Positions 1 to 13,835 are shown, numbered from the stretch's first letter. The stretch: DNA of 64,000 nucleotides from Circinella umbellata (GCA_025093555.1 JAIWNF010000004.1:930001-994000); one strand, 5' to 3'. Program-made: numbers and translations. The notes: a model not told the origin generated them from the sequence alone.

Positions 1-68
1 GAAAGAAAGAGAGAAAAAAAACGAAGGCAGGGAAATTGATAATCTAATTTTGTGATATGTATTTATAG

Positions 69-527
69 AAAATTAATGGATTAAAAGGATTTTTGACACG
101 TACTTATCAACTCAGCAATAATCTTGTCGTATCACGAGCTCATATTACACCGTTGCGGTTATTTACAGCGACAGAAATCTTGACCGGAAAACCAAAAGCT
201 GTGCTCAAAATTGTTATTACAGCGCATCATGACTATGGATTTTCATTTTATTGGCCAAGTTCACCTAGTATTACCAACAATAATTCGTCAACAACACTAA
301 CTACTTCAGTACACCCATCCCCAGCATCTACTGGATTAACCAAACCGAATCGTTCTCAAGATGTCGCTAAATTTGGACTAATGCCTGATTCGTTGGTTCT
401 GGATGCCCTTGATAATTGGATTCAACAACAAGGAGGTGTACTACCTCCACTTTATCAAGCGACTCACATTCTTCGGGAAAGTATCAAGATCTACGTTGTG
501 TATAATCGTTATCACTTTAATTTGTAA
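69..527 (+). CDS. 3' exon of an unrecognised gene (5' part outside window)
   Basis: An open frame runs from a probable splice acceptor (ATTTATAG, ending at 68) to a stop at 525-527, with no ATG near its start, so it is read as a downstream exon of a gene beginning left of the window. The product is soluble-looking with a Ser/Thr/Asn-rich stretch in the middle; no family is recognised. The end is uncertain: a GTATCA at 482 and a TTTCAAG acceptor near 559 could form a last intron, which would replace the final residues with a different C-terminus. Confidence 0.5.
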   Translation, partial: KINGLKGFLTRTYQLSNNLVVSRAHITPLRLFTATEILTGKPKAVLKIVITAHHDYGFSFYWPSSPSITNNNSSTTLTTSVHPSPASTGLTKPNRSQDVAKFGLMPDSLVLDALDNWIQQQGGVLPPLYQATHILRESIKIYVVYNRYHFNL

Positions 528-847
528 ATATTTTTATAACTTTTTTCTTTCCTTTCAAGCAAAACAAAGAAATCACGTTTCGCCATTAAATAGCATAAAT
601 CTCTCTCTCTCTCTCTCTCGCTGCCTCACAACCATAAATCGCATATAATAATCTAGAACACACTAATAATCCACATCTTTTATATAATTTCGCATTCTTC
701 ATAAAAAAAAATCTCGTTAAAATCATTTTTGCTGAAAAGCAAACACATCCCCTTCATATCCATTTTATCATCCTCCTTCTCCATTTTTTCTTCTCACCCA
801 ATAATACTTATAAAAAAATATTCTAAGCAAAAATAATATCATTTTTT
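528..847. other. Intergenic / 3' UTR space
   Basis: Convergent 3' ends lie on both sides. It holds a CT microsatellite at about 600-620 and AT-rich sequence; no gene seen. Confidence 0.6.
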
Positions 848-1806
848 TTATTCAGATACATTATAGATATATTCCATGGTAGTGTTATCCTTTGCACGAT
901 AAGCCAATCTTCGTGCATGACTATAAAATTTGAAAAAAAAAAAAAAAAAAAAAAAAAGTTAAAAACCCGTTCATCCCAGCTAAATCCCAGCCAAATCAAA
1001 ACTCGAAACATACCCATCCGAAAGATCGTAAGTCCAAGCATGTATAGTTAAATTTTGACCATTTTTCCATGCATTTTGTACAATAGTAGAATGACACAAG
1101 TTTTCGGCAGAGTTAGTAGCATTTAATTCAACCAATTTACGGAAACGTGCGGTATCATTTTCTATAGAATCTAATTCATGATGATGTACTAATAGATAAT
1201 AATTTGGTGGGGGGGAGGTTTAGTAATTGCGTCATAACATGAGCAGTAAATGAGATCTTTCCATCTTTATGCATTTCCTAGCCCATTCTCCGCCCCAACA
1301 TCAATAACCCCAAAGATTGTATAAATAAACTTACATCGATAAACATCCTTGATATTACGAAGCCAGTTATCAATCAAGCCGTATTGACCATGCCCGGAAG
1401 CAGCGGCTACACCGCCACAATTATAATGACCACAAACAATGATATGTTGAACCTTTAATACTTCAACAGCATATTGAACAACTGATAAACAGTTGAGATC
1501 AGCATTGGCAACGACGTTGGCAATATTACGATGAACAAAAATCTCCCCAGGTCCCAATTGAAGAATTTGTTCGGCAGGTACACGTGAATCAGAACAACCA
1601 ATCCATAAAATTTTGGGTTCTTGTTTTAAATTAATATTCTTGAAAAATTCAGGTTGTTGCTCTTTGACTTCTTGAGCCCAACGACGGTTGGACTCTAACA
1701 ACCCATCGAGATTCTCGTCAAGGGGATCAAACTTGATGGGTGTAGCACGAATGGGTGACAATGATGATGTACCTTTCAATGGAGTTGGACCTTTATATTT
1801 TATCAT
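848..1806 (-). CDS. Beta-class carbonic anhydrase (3 exons, 239 aa)
   Basis: Interconverts CO2 and bicarbonate, which supplies bicarbonate for carboxylases. Exons are 1806-1335, 1188-1014 and 920-848; the joined frame is 240 codons with stop. The beta-class zinc and active-site pattern is clear: C71-x-D73-x-R75 (in [10 protein letters not shown]) and H127-x-x-C130 (in CGHYNCGG). Exon 2 supplies the usual C-terminal block ending [10 protein letters not shown]...WTYDLSDG. Intron 2 contains a long A/T homopolymer (about 933-957 on the plus strand). Retaining that intron would give an early stop after a few extra residues, so two C-termini are possible. No mitochondrial presequence is evident, which suggests a cytosolic enzyme. 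The start is the first ATG of the open frame. Confidence 0.93.
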
Positions 1807-2898
1807 AGTAACAAAATATTTTCATATTAGCTTTTCGTTGTTATGGTTATTGTTGTTAGAAAAAAAAAGAAAAAAAATTACCAGACATGATATTATAATT
1901 GATTGGAAAAAGAAGAAAAAGCAGAAAAAAAGGGTATTCGTAATAGGAAGAAAAAGTTAATATTTATGGGTCAGCGTTCCATGTTATTGGTTTCAAAAAA
2001 AAAAATTTCTTCGTCGTACGAAAAACACGAAAGGGACGACATCGGGAAATCAAATAATCTTTTTTTTTATGAAGATCAATACTTATAGATGGCTAAAGAA
2101 TTTACCTAGCATTTTTTTAATAAAAGTTTGTCCTATGAAGAATTTTTGTTGTTGTTGAGGAAAAAAAAAAAAAGAAAAGAAAAACAAAAAGAGTATAATT
2201 TCGCTTTTCTTTTTATACAGCTTCTCTTAACCTGTTGTTTCACGAAGAGGGTGGGCTGATAATGAAAACTGGATAATTACTTGGATAATAATGATAGCTA
2301 GTAAAACGAATATTATATGCGACACTCACGGGTTGATCTTTTAAATCCTCTTCGTGATAAGTTGATAAATTATTATAAAACCACCAAATGGAGGTTCCCG
2401 TCCCAAATCCCACCGTCGGGGGGATTTAAGATTTTTGGTGCCTGTTGTACTACTATCATCTATTGAGAGCCCCAACCCCCATTCCTGGTCCAACGTTACA
2501 CCAACGCCATGCATCTAACTTTGAAAAGGATAAAAGAAAAAACTCTAAACGTGCTTTTCCTTCTTGTCCCGCCGCGCCTCATTCTCTTCATCCCCTCCCC
2601 CTCAAAGAGAAAAAGCTGGGTAGATTCACCTACTGACAGGAGTAATATGTCAAATATTGGATTGATGTAAATCATATCGACAGACCATCATTCAATGTCT
2701 CAATGTTTTTTTTTATTGCGAGATGATGATTAATCATTTCATACTCATGATGGTGATTTTTTAACAATAACAAAGTCAACAACAAGAGAAACAAAGGCTA
2801 TTAGGTGTGAATACTACTTAGAATGGATATTTGTTGCAAGATAACGGAAATAATTTTTTGGGCTGGGTCCTGCTACTACAACCAACTGTTTAGATAAG
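1807..2898. other. Intergenic, 1.1 kb
   Basis: Upstream region of the carbonic anhydrase gene and 3' flank of the next minus-strand gene. A/T runs and a G-rich patch near 2415 are present; short open frames here look random. Confidence 0.6.
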
Positions 2899-4402
2899 CT
2901 AACCTATTTTTTTTAACCAAGAAGCGGGGTACTTGCTTCTGAACTTGAGGTCGATATTCTGAACAGTTTGTAAATGTACGGCTAATAAAAACAGTAATTT
3001 TAGTCCATCAACATTTATATGCATATATTTTTATAATACAATGTTACTATATATAAATAAAATCCTTTATCCTGTTTAGTTACCTTGGCTGGATAAATGG
3101 TACTCAAAATAGCTGCTACTAATGTTGGCCAACAGATGACATCAAACGGTCGTTGCTAATAAGAAAACGATCATAATGACATATGTATGGTATGACAAAA
3201 TATATTAATATTGATAAAAGTGTTATAAAAAAATAACGATCTGGCCAACAACGGTTAAATATTGAAAGGGATTAGGGGGTCAATCACACAGCTCGCTGCC
3301 AATAAGTAATAGCGAGGAAGACAGTGTATATTTATTTACCTGATCGAATACAGCCCATAAACTAAATGCAATTACCCATGATGAAGTCACATCACCACGA
3401 TCATGTTTATACTGAACATAGCCTATAGCTGATATTGTCAAGAATATCAGCGCAAGATAGACCAAAGCAACTTGTAGAGGGGCAGGTGGTAAGACAGTAT
3501 GATATTCATCTTTATCAACCTTGGTAAAAGCAATAAATGCATCCAATACGACTAAAAAAATAGTAAATCCATGCCATAACGAAAAAGGTGCATGGATAAA
3601 CAATTTTTCAGCCCATGAGCTGGCTCCTTGTTGTGCCAAATTATCTAATAATAACGGTTAATAGTAGTTGTTCATTTAGTTTATAATATTGACTCTGTAT
3701 ATATTTTAGAAAGCTATTATATACATAGTAATAATACGGAAATATATTCTTACGAAAAATAATGGAAACGGAGCTGACAAGAATCAAGCTAATGATAAAA
3801 GATAAAATTGTATGCCCGTCTTCCTATATACATGACATCATGATTATTATTGTATGCTGATAAGTATGATCAATATATCGGTAACATGTGTATTTTCTCT
3901 ATTCTTCCATTTACCCTCATACATTATGCTTACCAGAAGGCGAAACCAGATTGAATTGAGTACAGCCGAAATAACAAACATCCAATTGACATCACGCGTA
4001 ACAATATCATGAGCTGCATCAGTCCATTGATAAATGACAAAACAAAACAGAAAAATGTGAATACTTGACCACGCGAGAAATAACCATCGAGCTATATATT
4101 ATGACATTGACGAGGAGGATTATAATGAACATTTTGTTGTTTATAACTATCCTTATAAGTGTGTCTATTACCTGGGCTAAAGTAACTGTTTTAAAAATAC
4201 ACAAAAAAAAGATTTTTCAGCTATATAATTGAGAAATCTATTATTTATTTTAATTATTTTATAAAAGTAATACTAACGTTTCATATTCTTCCAATAAGTT
4301 GGCAATCCGGTCTTTGCCAAAAGTTGTATAACCGGTCATACTTGCAAAAAAAATGAAAACAATGACATTAGCCACTTTTTGGATAATATCAGTTCTGGTC
4401 AT
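2899..4402 (-). CDS. Multipass membrane protein, TspO-like layout (7 exons, 267 aa)
   Basis: Exons 4402-4278, 4185-4172, 4091-3934, 3823-3754, 3644-3340, 3155-3084 and 2958-2899 join in frame to 268 codons including the stop. Exon 2 is only 14 nt. The protein has about six to seven hydrophobic segments, starting MTRTDIIQKVANVIVFIFF, with a W-rich loop (YFSPARWLFLAWSS) after the first. The order of a Pro/Trp-containing loop followed by a hydrophobic helix, then Asn-x-x-Trp (LNSIWF), recalls TspO/MBR-type tryptophan-rich membrane proteins, but this is a resemblance in layout, not a firm family call. The C-terminus is short, basic and probably cytosolic. No signal peptide apart from the first membrane helix. 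Function unknown. Confidence 0.75.
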
Positions 4403-5465
4403 CTTGTAAAATTAAAAGTAAAAAAAAAAAGATCAAAAAGAAAGAGAACAGCAAAGAGTTGTTCAATATATAAGAGTAAGTCTTGGGTTTTCTTCCTATG
4501 ATATATAAAAAAAGGAGAATGAGGTAAAAGTGACAATATACTACGTAATAATAATAATAATAATAATGATATTAACTCTGTGTCTAATTACGTAGACAAT
4601 GAAAACAAATTCATGCAAAATATCAACATGTGATTATACTTTGATAAATCATACAACATTTATAAGCTCTTTTGCTGCCAGAAAAATGGCTAGAATACTT
4701 TCAAACGTTTTTTTCTTTCAATAAAATATAGTCGTTATGTAGAGTTTAATAATGATTCACATATCAGAATAAGAAAAATTCGCTACGCGAAAACAAAGTA
4801 CCACCAGCATGACACCAGCTTTATTATTACTAATAGATAATAATGGTGGTATACAAATAGACACTGACATCGGGGGATGTGACATCATGCAGGCACAGAG
4901 CAAACTCTTACTGAGAGAAAAAAAAGACTACCCATAGGTCATAATGATGAGTAGTACGTAGGATGTGTGTGTATGATATCATATATTATTGACCTCAAAA
5001 TGTGATCTCGATACTCAGGATACGTATACTTTATCATAAAGACAATTAACGGAGGATATATACATATATATATATATATATCAACTGTTCAAACACATTT
5101 TACTCTATCCATATGTGAAACATGAAACTAATCATACATAAACACACACACACACACACACAGATATATATATATATATATATATCTTGGCAAAGAGTTT
5201 AAAATGATATTGAATCTCATAATATAAACTATTTCATAAAATGAAAAAGATGGGGTAATACTACCTAGCACTGGTTTCATGGGATTATCGGCACAAATGC
5301 TTAGCGTTGCAAGGGTTTCTTTTTTTTTGCATAAACTCAATTGTTCCAAGCACAACACGTGTATTCCTGATACTCCGCAACATTAAAGTGGTGTATAGGA
5401 AAAGGTATCTTTAATAATCCAGTTTTTCATTTTTTCCACTATCCTCCTCTCCTTAATAATATTCC
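4403..5465. promoter_or_regulatory. Divergent intergenic region between membrane protein and Ede1-like gene
   Basis: About 1.06 kb between two divergent starts, so it must hold both promoters. It contains an ATA repeat (about 4546-4567), a TA run (about 5062-5081) and an AC run followed by a TA run (about 5140-5185). No motif can be tied to a factor. Confidence 0.5.
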
Positions 5466-8400
5466 ATGGCTAGTCCAAATTATAATGCAAACACATCATC
5501 CGGTAATTATTTCAATTTAATAGACTTATAGATAAAGAATATCCCGCAAAAATGAATAACAGATATAATATATTAATATAAACAAAATGATTGAATACTC
5601 AATTTTTTTAATGTTTAACTTGTTAGGGTCTTGGGAAACATTACTTGACCCACAAGAAAAAACACACTATGTTCGATTCTTTCGAAGAGCTGATGCAGAA
5701 GGCAAAGGCGTTCTTTTGAAAGATGAAGCCATTGCATTTTTCAAAAAGGCTAACGTACCTGACAATATTTTAAACGAGGTAAGTGAATTGTGATTGAAGA
5801 AGAGAAAGGAAAGAAAAAGAATATTACGTACAAAACAAAATAAGTCGAAACAAAACAAACAAAATAAATAATAAAATAATATTAGATATGGGACGCTGCT
5901 GACAGTGATAAAAAAGGATTCTTAACCGACCAAGAGTTTTGTATTGCTCTTAAGTTGATTGCTTGTGCACAACATGGAATTATTCCTGCTAGTCCAGTAT
6001 TGAAGACTCAAGGTTGGTGCGTTTTGTTAATAAATTTTGAGGAAAAAATAAGTAGCAAGATAGTAGAAGAAAGTATATTAAATTACAATAAAATGGACTT
6101 ATGTAATATATAGTTCCATTACCACAGCTGGATGGTATACCCGTTCAACAACCACAAACACCTCCTCCAGTACCAAGTACAAATCGCCCAACACCTGCTA
6201 GTCCAAATTTACAAGCTAACAATCCTGCTACTGCTACTTCTGGGAGTGGTAATGATACTATTTTACCTGAAGAGCGTAATAAATACATCAATATCTTTCA
6301 GTCTTCTGGACCGGTGGATGGTGTGTTACAAGCAGATAAAGCCCGTGATATCTTCATGCGTTCCAATTTACAATCAGCAACATTACATCAAATATGGACG
6401 TTGGCAGCAACGCGTAAATCAAATACTTTGAATCAAACAGAGTTTATTATTGCAATGCATTATATTGCTCGATCTTTGCAAGGGCAAACTTTACCTCCGT
6501 CATTACCAGCACCTATTTATGCAGCCGCAGCTTCAGGTCGTATGCTGTCTCCTGTCATGGGAAGTAGATCGCCTACATTACAACGCCAAACAACAGGTAT
6601 TTTTACATCCCAACAATTACATCATCCCGGACGAAGTGAAATGGATATTTCAGCAGAAGAGTTCTCGAAATATAAAGAGTATTTTGATAAACTGGATACA
6701 AATAGCACTGGTTTCATTTCTGGTAAGAAAGTTGATTTCAGATTATGTGTCTTGGGGTTTTTGATATATATTGAGAAATAAAAACATTAAATAATTATTT
6801 TGTCCTTGCTACATGAAATCATATACAGGTGGTGATGCGGTTGTCTTTTTTAGACATTCCAAATTGCCAGAAGCTGATTTGGCACGTATTTGGGATTTGG
6901 CAGATACACAACAAGCAGGTCAATTGAATCCGCAGCAATTTGCTGTAGCAATGCATTTAATCAATCGAAGGACTGCAGGCGCACAAATACCTAGTGCTTT
7001 ACCAGGTAATAAAAAAATAAAATCTTGGACGGGATTATTAGTCGGATTATTTGTCTACTGAAGCTGATTGATCATCAAATATAGACCAGGTGTTTTCACA
7101 GCAATCTGCATCTGCTCCCCCTCAGCAGCAACACCAGCAAACTACTGCCGATTTATTGGGATTAGGAGGAGAAACGAATCAGCAGTCATCTGCATTACAA
7201 CAGGCTTCAGCGACTGGCAATAATTATGCAGCACAACCACAGCAATCATTAGCAACAGGCAGTTCATATGCAACACAGCGGTCCGAACTTGAAACCAACT
7301 TGGCATCTGTGCGGGCAGAAACACTAAATCAGTCAGAACGCAACAATCAGCTACGTACCCAGCTAGAAACAGAAAATAATGCCATTGTTCAACTTCAAGC
7401 AACATTGGAACGAGAGAAAGCTGCATTAGAAACACTTAAGCAAACAGCACTTGAAGCAGAACGTCAATTAGCATTAGCCAAGGAAAAGAAGGAAGGATTA
7501 ACACAAGATATACAAATGTATAAGCAAGAATCCAAACACTTCCAAAAACGAGCAGAGAACGCTCAACTGGAAACCCAAGAAATTCAAAATCAACAGCTTA
7601 GTAATAATCCATCGTCTTCAGCAACACATGAGGCACCAAATAATAATGACTTTTTTAAATTATCAAACGCACCTTCAACTGAATTGTTTGCCACAGTACA
7701 AGGTAATAATACAGGTCCCAGCAGTACACCTCATATACCTACTAGTCCACAGTCTGCTGGTAGTCCTGTTTCTCGTCAAAAGACATTTGATCCATTTGCC
7801 GGATTCAAAGAGAGTAATAGCAAATCAGCCACCTCTTCACCTAATATGTCGCTTAATAAATTAAAAGAAGAAGCTGTTGCCAAACAACAAGCACGAACGG
7901 GCTCTCCAAATGTGGATATCAGTGTCATTGAAGCAAAGTTCCCCGATTTAACCACGATGGAACAAAGTTTTCAATCACCTGTGAATACAGGTAACAGTGG
8001 ATCAGTTCACTCGACGCCTATTCAATCACATACAACGCCTATTCAGCAACATCAACAACAACATACCCCAAAGCAATCATTTGCATCTCCTCAATTTCAA
8101 CAACAAAAACCATTTGCTGCTTCACCTCAACTTCATCATTCAGCCGTTTCTTTATCACCATCACAAGCCAAAAACGTTGCTAAGTATGGATTTGATTTAG
8201 CTGCCTTTGAAGAAGAATCATCTACAACAGTACCTGTAACACCAGCTACAGGCAATATTAGCTCTGTAAAGGATGATCTTAATTCATTGTTTGGTAGTCC
8301 AAGTCCAGCTGGACAGCAACAAGGATCGGCCGTGGTTACTTCTGCAGTTTCACAACAACATGATAGTTCCAAGAGTAACGATTTTGATAGTATCTTTGGT

Positions 8401-8478
8401 ATACCATCAACCCCATCTACCCAACAACAGCAGAAACCTGACAGAAACCCAACATTTGACGAAACATTTTTTTCTTAG
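5466..8478 (+). CDS. Ede1/Eps15-like endocytic scaffold with three EH domains (6 exons, 831 aa)
   Basis: Early-arriving scaffold of clathrin-mediated endocytosis that binds NPF-containing adaptors. Exons 5466-5502, 5627-5778, 5886-6012, 6114-6722, 6829-7005 and 7085-8478 join in frame. Three EH domains are visible at roughly residues 17-105, 155-240 and 282-367, each with the Leu/Trp pocket pattern (IWDAADSD, IWTLAATR, IWDLADTQ). A coiled coil follows at about 432-540 (LETNLASVRAETLNQ onward). The rest is Q/S/P-rich with acidic-aromatic motifs such as FDPFAGF and NDFDSIFG that suit binding of adaptor appendage domains. No C-terminal UBA domain, as found in yeast Ede1, is recognised, so the layout is closer to a short Eps15/Ede1. 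The start is the ATG just before the small first exon. Confidence 0.92.
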
Positions 8479-8914
8479 GCTTTTCCCTTTAATAACATTT
8501 TTTTTTATTTGTACAGACGTATATTTGAAAGTTTGTTGGCTTTCCCTTTCATTTTCCCTCCTCTATTTAAATGATCCTAGATTTATTCTTCTCTCTCTTC
8601 GCCTCTTCGAGATATCAAGCTAATAATATAATAATGTAGCACATGTCTTTTCATCTTTTATTTATATTAATAATCTTAAATATATGTGATATATATGATA
8701 ATATTCATGTGAATTTTTGGATTAGACGATTGTATAGCAAAGTGCGTTGACTCTTTTTTTGTGTCCACGTGATTCTCAGGAATCAGTACCTTATTTATTT
8801 CTTTGTTCGATTCCTTTTTCAAACTACTATACTGTCACTTTATTTAATATTTATTACCCTTTTTCTTTATTTTTTCGTATCAGATCCTCATTCAATTTAC
8901 TTCCTTTGTCAACC
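8479..8914. other. Intergenic, 436 bp
   Basis: 3' flank of the Ede1-like gene and promoter of the F-box gene. AT-rich; two pyrimidine-rich blocks just upstream of 8915. No clear element. Confidence 0.5.
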
Positions 8915-11247
8915 ATGTTACTAACGACAAAAGGAATACATGTTGACATTTTGAATAATAATCTGCCATTCGACATTATTGCGGCTATATTTTCATTCCT
9001 TGATCAACAAGAATGCATAAACTGTATGGCTGTAAATCGTTCCTGGTTTCATCAAGTTCCTATGTATACCAGATATATTTGGAAACATGTGCGACTTTCG
9101 GAAAATGATATTCGCATGCCCAACTACCGACGAGAACAATGTATGCGATATGTCAGATCCGTTCAATTGGATTCTTTTCGGGAAATGGAAGAACTTTATA
9201 TCATAATGAATAAGCTGATAACGTGGGGCTGTGATGAAATTGAATCTCTAAGTAAGCAGTGATCGAGAGAAATACGAACCAGAAAGATGTGTAAGAAGAA
9301 GAGTGTCATTAAAAGCGAAATACAATATACTAAACAATGTGTATTTTTATCGTTGTTTACTTGGTTGTATATATAGCTTTTACTGGTTGCAGGACATTAC
9401 ATCAACGACGATTTATACATATTTTACAGCAATTAACATGTTCCAATCGCCGTCTAACTCGTTTATCAATAACCAGACATAATTCGAATATTGTATTGAC
9501 TCAGCTACTAGCCGCATGTCCCGAACTCACTCACCTCACAGTCATCCCTCTTGATCTCGATAAAAATTCCAATGACATATACGAATTGGAACCATTTAAC
9601 ACGACGACCACCATGAATAAGAAAATGGTTTATTTAGATATTCGAGGATTGGCAGGTACACGTAAGCAACTTGAACCGTTATTAAAACGTTGTCCAAATC
9701 TTCAATACCTCATTGGTATAGACACAACAAAAATCTTCTGTGATTTCTGTTCTCCTAGCGACAGAAATACCGACAGCAACGGTAATACGTCTCTATCTAC
9801 TACTACTACTACTTTTACTGATGGCATACAACTGAACGAACTAAATTCATGGTGTCCAAAACTCATCTACTTTACGGATAAAGGCACGTATTACACTACA
9901 AAAGAACAAGGCGATCTCGTTCAAAACGCACTTTTCCAAAGCTATCAGCAACATAGATTTTTGACGTCGATTCGTCGCCAATATAATAATAATAATAAGC
10001 AGTTCTATCATCTTGCACTGTGCGACAACAGCAGCTCGACTGCACAATTCGTCATACGACACCAAGAAACCTTAGAATGTTTGATATTAAGTAAAAGTTA
10101 TAATGACAATTATCAAGGAACAAATTGGCCGTCTGTGTTTCGTAGATCATTGATGAACCTAGGCCAGTTACGCACATTGATCTGTAGTTACATTAAATAT
10201 AACGAGGATCCGAGCTCTATTATCCATCTACTTAACCGTTGTCCAAGTCTTGATACATTAGTTTTGGCACACGACATGTTCCCTTTACCAACAATGGCAA
10301 TAACACTAAGTCAGCCAATTATTAAACCACTTGATGTATTGCCTCACCTACGTCGGCTAGATCTTTGTGGCTATTCATTTTTTGATGAGTGGAGTGTGAT
10401 TGGATTGTTGAAACGAATACCAGCTCTAGAAGAGCTTGTAATTGCTAATGGACGGGTTCCATTTAATAACCATCCACATATTTTCTCTCAATACTGTCCC
10501 AAGTTAACACATTTGAATTTAATGAACATTACATGCAATCATTCAGAAGGGGAAACCATATTGACTCCAGCCATGTTTTTATACCCGACATTATCATCTA
10601 GATCGGCACTATCTACTATGCAGCGCAACAATAGTAACAACAGCAATATGACCGTTTGCAACATCAAACACATAAAACTGTGTAATGTACCTCCCGTTAC
10701 ATACAAATTACTGACAGCCATTGCCCATATACCAACGCTTACAAGCCTTGAGGCAAGGCTTTCTGAAATGCACTGCATGAATAATGATGACGAATTCATC
10801 GCATTTATCAGGACACTCTACAAAACAGTTATTAAAAAATTGGTTCTCTATAAATTTAACTACCTTCAACAGTTACATTGTCCTACTGTAATCAACGCGC
10901 TGGGTAATCTTCCTTACTTAACAGAACTTCGCTTTGAATCCACTACCATGGCTCCAGCTAAATTGGATACAAAAGGCAAATATGATAAGTTGGCGGCTAT
11001 TTTGACAATATGGAGCAAGAGTAAGAGTTTAAACAAGATTGTATTTTGTCATATATCAGCATGTGGTATATGCCCGTCTACAGTAGTGCAGAAACTATTA
11101 TGTAGACTTCCGACAACAAAGCAGAAGAAAAAAGATTATTTTATCGTTACGCCTGAATCAAAGCAATCACCGCGTGAAAACAACAATAATGATAATCAGT
11201 GTTGGTACACTGCCACTGTCACGATTTCCCGACAAAAAGGCTGTTGA
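8915..11247 (+). CDS. F-box protein with degenerate leucine-rich repeats (2 exons, 735 aa)
   Basis: Likely substrate receptor of an SCF ubiquitin ligase. Exon 1 is 8915-9251 and exon 2 is 9377-11247; the donor is GTAAGC and the acceptor TATATATAG, keeping the frame (ESL-TFTGC). The N-terminal F-box at about residues 15-60 reads LPFDIIAAIFSFLDQQ then CMAVNRSWF. Downstream, leucine-rich segments recur (LTHLTVI, LEELVIA, LTHLNLMNI, LTELRF), each preceded by a Cys-Pro-x-Leu motif, a pattern common in the expanded F-box/LRR families of Mucoromycota. Low-complexity Asn/Ser/Thr insertions separate repeats. The substrate cannot be predicted. Confidence 0.88.
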
Positions 11248-13233
11248 TAATTGTACTTGGAACGTCAACTGGTGTATATACTATGACCAGATACTGTATT
11301 GTATGTAATTCACCTAATTAAATGAAAGGATCGTCACTTTTTACATATACCCTCCAATCATTATTATATAATTTAATTCATTTTTTACCCAGGGTAGAAG
11401 TAAATTCAATGATATTTTGACTTTTAAATTTCTACTCTAATAAAGTAACTTAATTATTGATTAAACATAACACAACATTCCCCCGATCAGATGGTATTTT
11501 GGTAAAATTCATCTACTAGAAACTGATCCCCCATAGTGGTTAAAAGTTGAATACACATAAGCCGGATACTGTTGTCTACTTTCAAAGAAACGGGTACGTA
11601 CATAGGTGTATCATTGATTAAAGCCAAAGCTAACCATAAGTATAACTATAATAACGACAGATGCTACCATGTCCTTATAAAAAAAAATATCTTACTTTGC
11701 AGAAATGGTAGTAAAATGGCTCTGCTAGATAAGTCATTTCTTAATTCTTCACCAATCATTAAAAACAACCAACACCATCTTATGTTGTTACATAGGAGTA
11801 CTGTAAGTATGTATCATATGTAGACTGTGGACGTTTATGCGAAAGCCATGGTTATATTGGATACAGAGGGCCTTTGTCAATATTATAAAGCTTCAACATT
11901 TTATAGCATTCTATTCAACATTATGCCATAGAAAAAGAGCTAATTCTGTGTAATTACAACAAAGGCACATTGACATGTGGAAGAGCGCAAGTGAGCTACT
12001 ACGTATAGTTTTCATTTATTCGTGCCTAGGCGATTGTGGCAAACAAGTATGATATATTCCCAAAGACTATCAGTTTTGATTTCCAGTTGTTTTAATACCT
12101 ATTACTAAAAATATACACCAAATAATTGACACTTGTTGTAGCGGCATAATCAATGTCACCATTCGTTGGTAAAATTGAGTTTCTTTAAAGTTACATCACT
12201 AGACGGTCCTTCTAGAACTGATCAAATGTACATAGATAGACTAAAAGGCGCTTTCTGATCAGGATGATTTCCTTATATGGTGCAATTACTGCAAACAAAT
12301 AAGAAATCTTATTATCAGATAATAGTACCATTTTCGCTAGCTATAGCACTTGAAATGCTATTTCTGGTATCATTGAACCTTTCGCATATGTTACAAGCCA
12401 TATTATCGTTTTGGTTGTTAAAAATAATAGAAAAAATTACTCGTAGCTACTCTATTCGGTGTGCTTCACCGTGGTACAAGTGAACTACATTCCCACATCT
12501 AGAAAAAATCAGAAGGTTTACATTCTAGAGTATCCATTTCGATAATATTTTCATTATTGGACATGAGCTGTAGATTCCAGGTACGTATCATATACGGGAA
12601 CCGAAAGGCCCGATGTTAATAATAGCACTATGTAAATCATAGTCTAAATAATACTTGGTTTAGTTGGTTTTCTGTTTTGTATGTCGATATAATATGTGGA
12701 AACTTTTTAAAGAGAATGAATAGCAAAGAGTATGATACATGGAAAAATACTTTCAGTCCTATAAGCGAACTGATTTGTTATTGCGTCTAAACAGATCATT
12801 CGCTAGCAAAGCTCTATTTCATATTCTAGAGGTTTAAAAATATGTACGTATATAGCAAAGAAACTATTATTGTGTAGCAAACCTTATCCTGATTTCAACA
12901 TCATATTGCCTAACAATATGTATGTTGGTACGAGTTTTTGGTATCTTTGGATCTAAGTAGACCCAGAAATTTTTCTACTTGTACCTTTAATCACAATTGC
13001 ATAAACACTTTATAATTCATTTTGTGATAAAGCTACCAATTATATCGTCTAATTTAATTTAATTCCATTCCATATTAGTCACGTATAATAATAAAAACCA
13101 CATGAAATAAAGAGTAATACATTAAAAAAATGATATCTGGGAAGAAGAAGCACAAAGACGATAATAACAATTAATGTGTATTAATAGTATTTTTTTAGTT
13201 ACTCTAAAACATTGTTCATTTGTTTTTCTTGGA
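11248..13233. other. Gene-poor convergent spacer, about 2 kb
   Basis: Lies between the 3' ends of the F-box gene and the signal peptide peptidase gene. AT-rich, many stops in all frames; the longest open stretch (about 11572-11823) has no coding character. No repeat structure was recognised. Confidence 0.55.
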
Positions 13234-13797
13234 TTACTTTTTCTTACGACCACCTTTGCCTCCTTTCTTCTTTTTACCACCTTTGGGTGATTCTGATTTA
13301 TCGACGGCAACATAATCTTCCTCTTCACCTTCATCATCACCGTCTTCTGTTGCTTGTGCCTCAGATGTTTCCTCCACAACTTGCTCATGTTCTTTGGTCT
13401 CGATTTCTTCAGTGATTTCTTTCTTCTTGCTCTTCTTGTTAGCATCCTTTTCGTCCTTCTCTTCTTCTTTTTCTTCTTCAGTTGTATATGCAAACAAATC
13501 CTTTAATTCACCACGTACAGCAGCAGTGATTAATACTGAAAGAATACAAGCAGGTGAAAGATACAAAAGTGCTGGTTGAGCTGCATGGAAAACATGCATG
13601 ACAAACATGGTAGTGGCCAATCCAAGAATATAAGCAAAAGCGCAGGCGGTGAAGTATGGCTTGGTGAATTTGGTGGAACGGAATTCGCCCTTGGGTTCAC
13701 GTTCCCAGGACATGTGACGATCAAATCGTAAACATAAAGCAACAAAAATACCTTTCAGAGAAAAAAAAAATATTAGATTGACAATATTCTTATATAC

Positions 13798-13835
<38 letters not shown>

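Noticed and set aside
13122..13493. Lys/Arg-rich minus-strand frame
   Set aside because: It is the shifted frame of the Glu/Lys-rich tail of the signal peptide peptidase.
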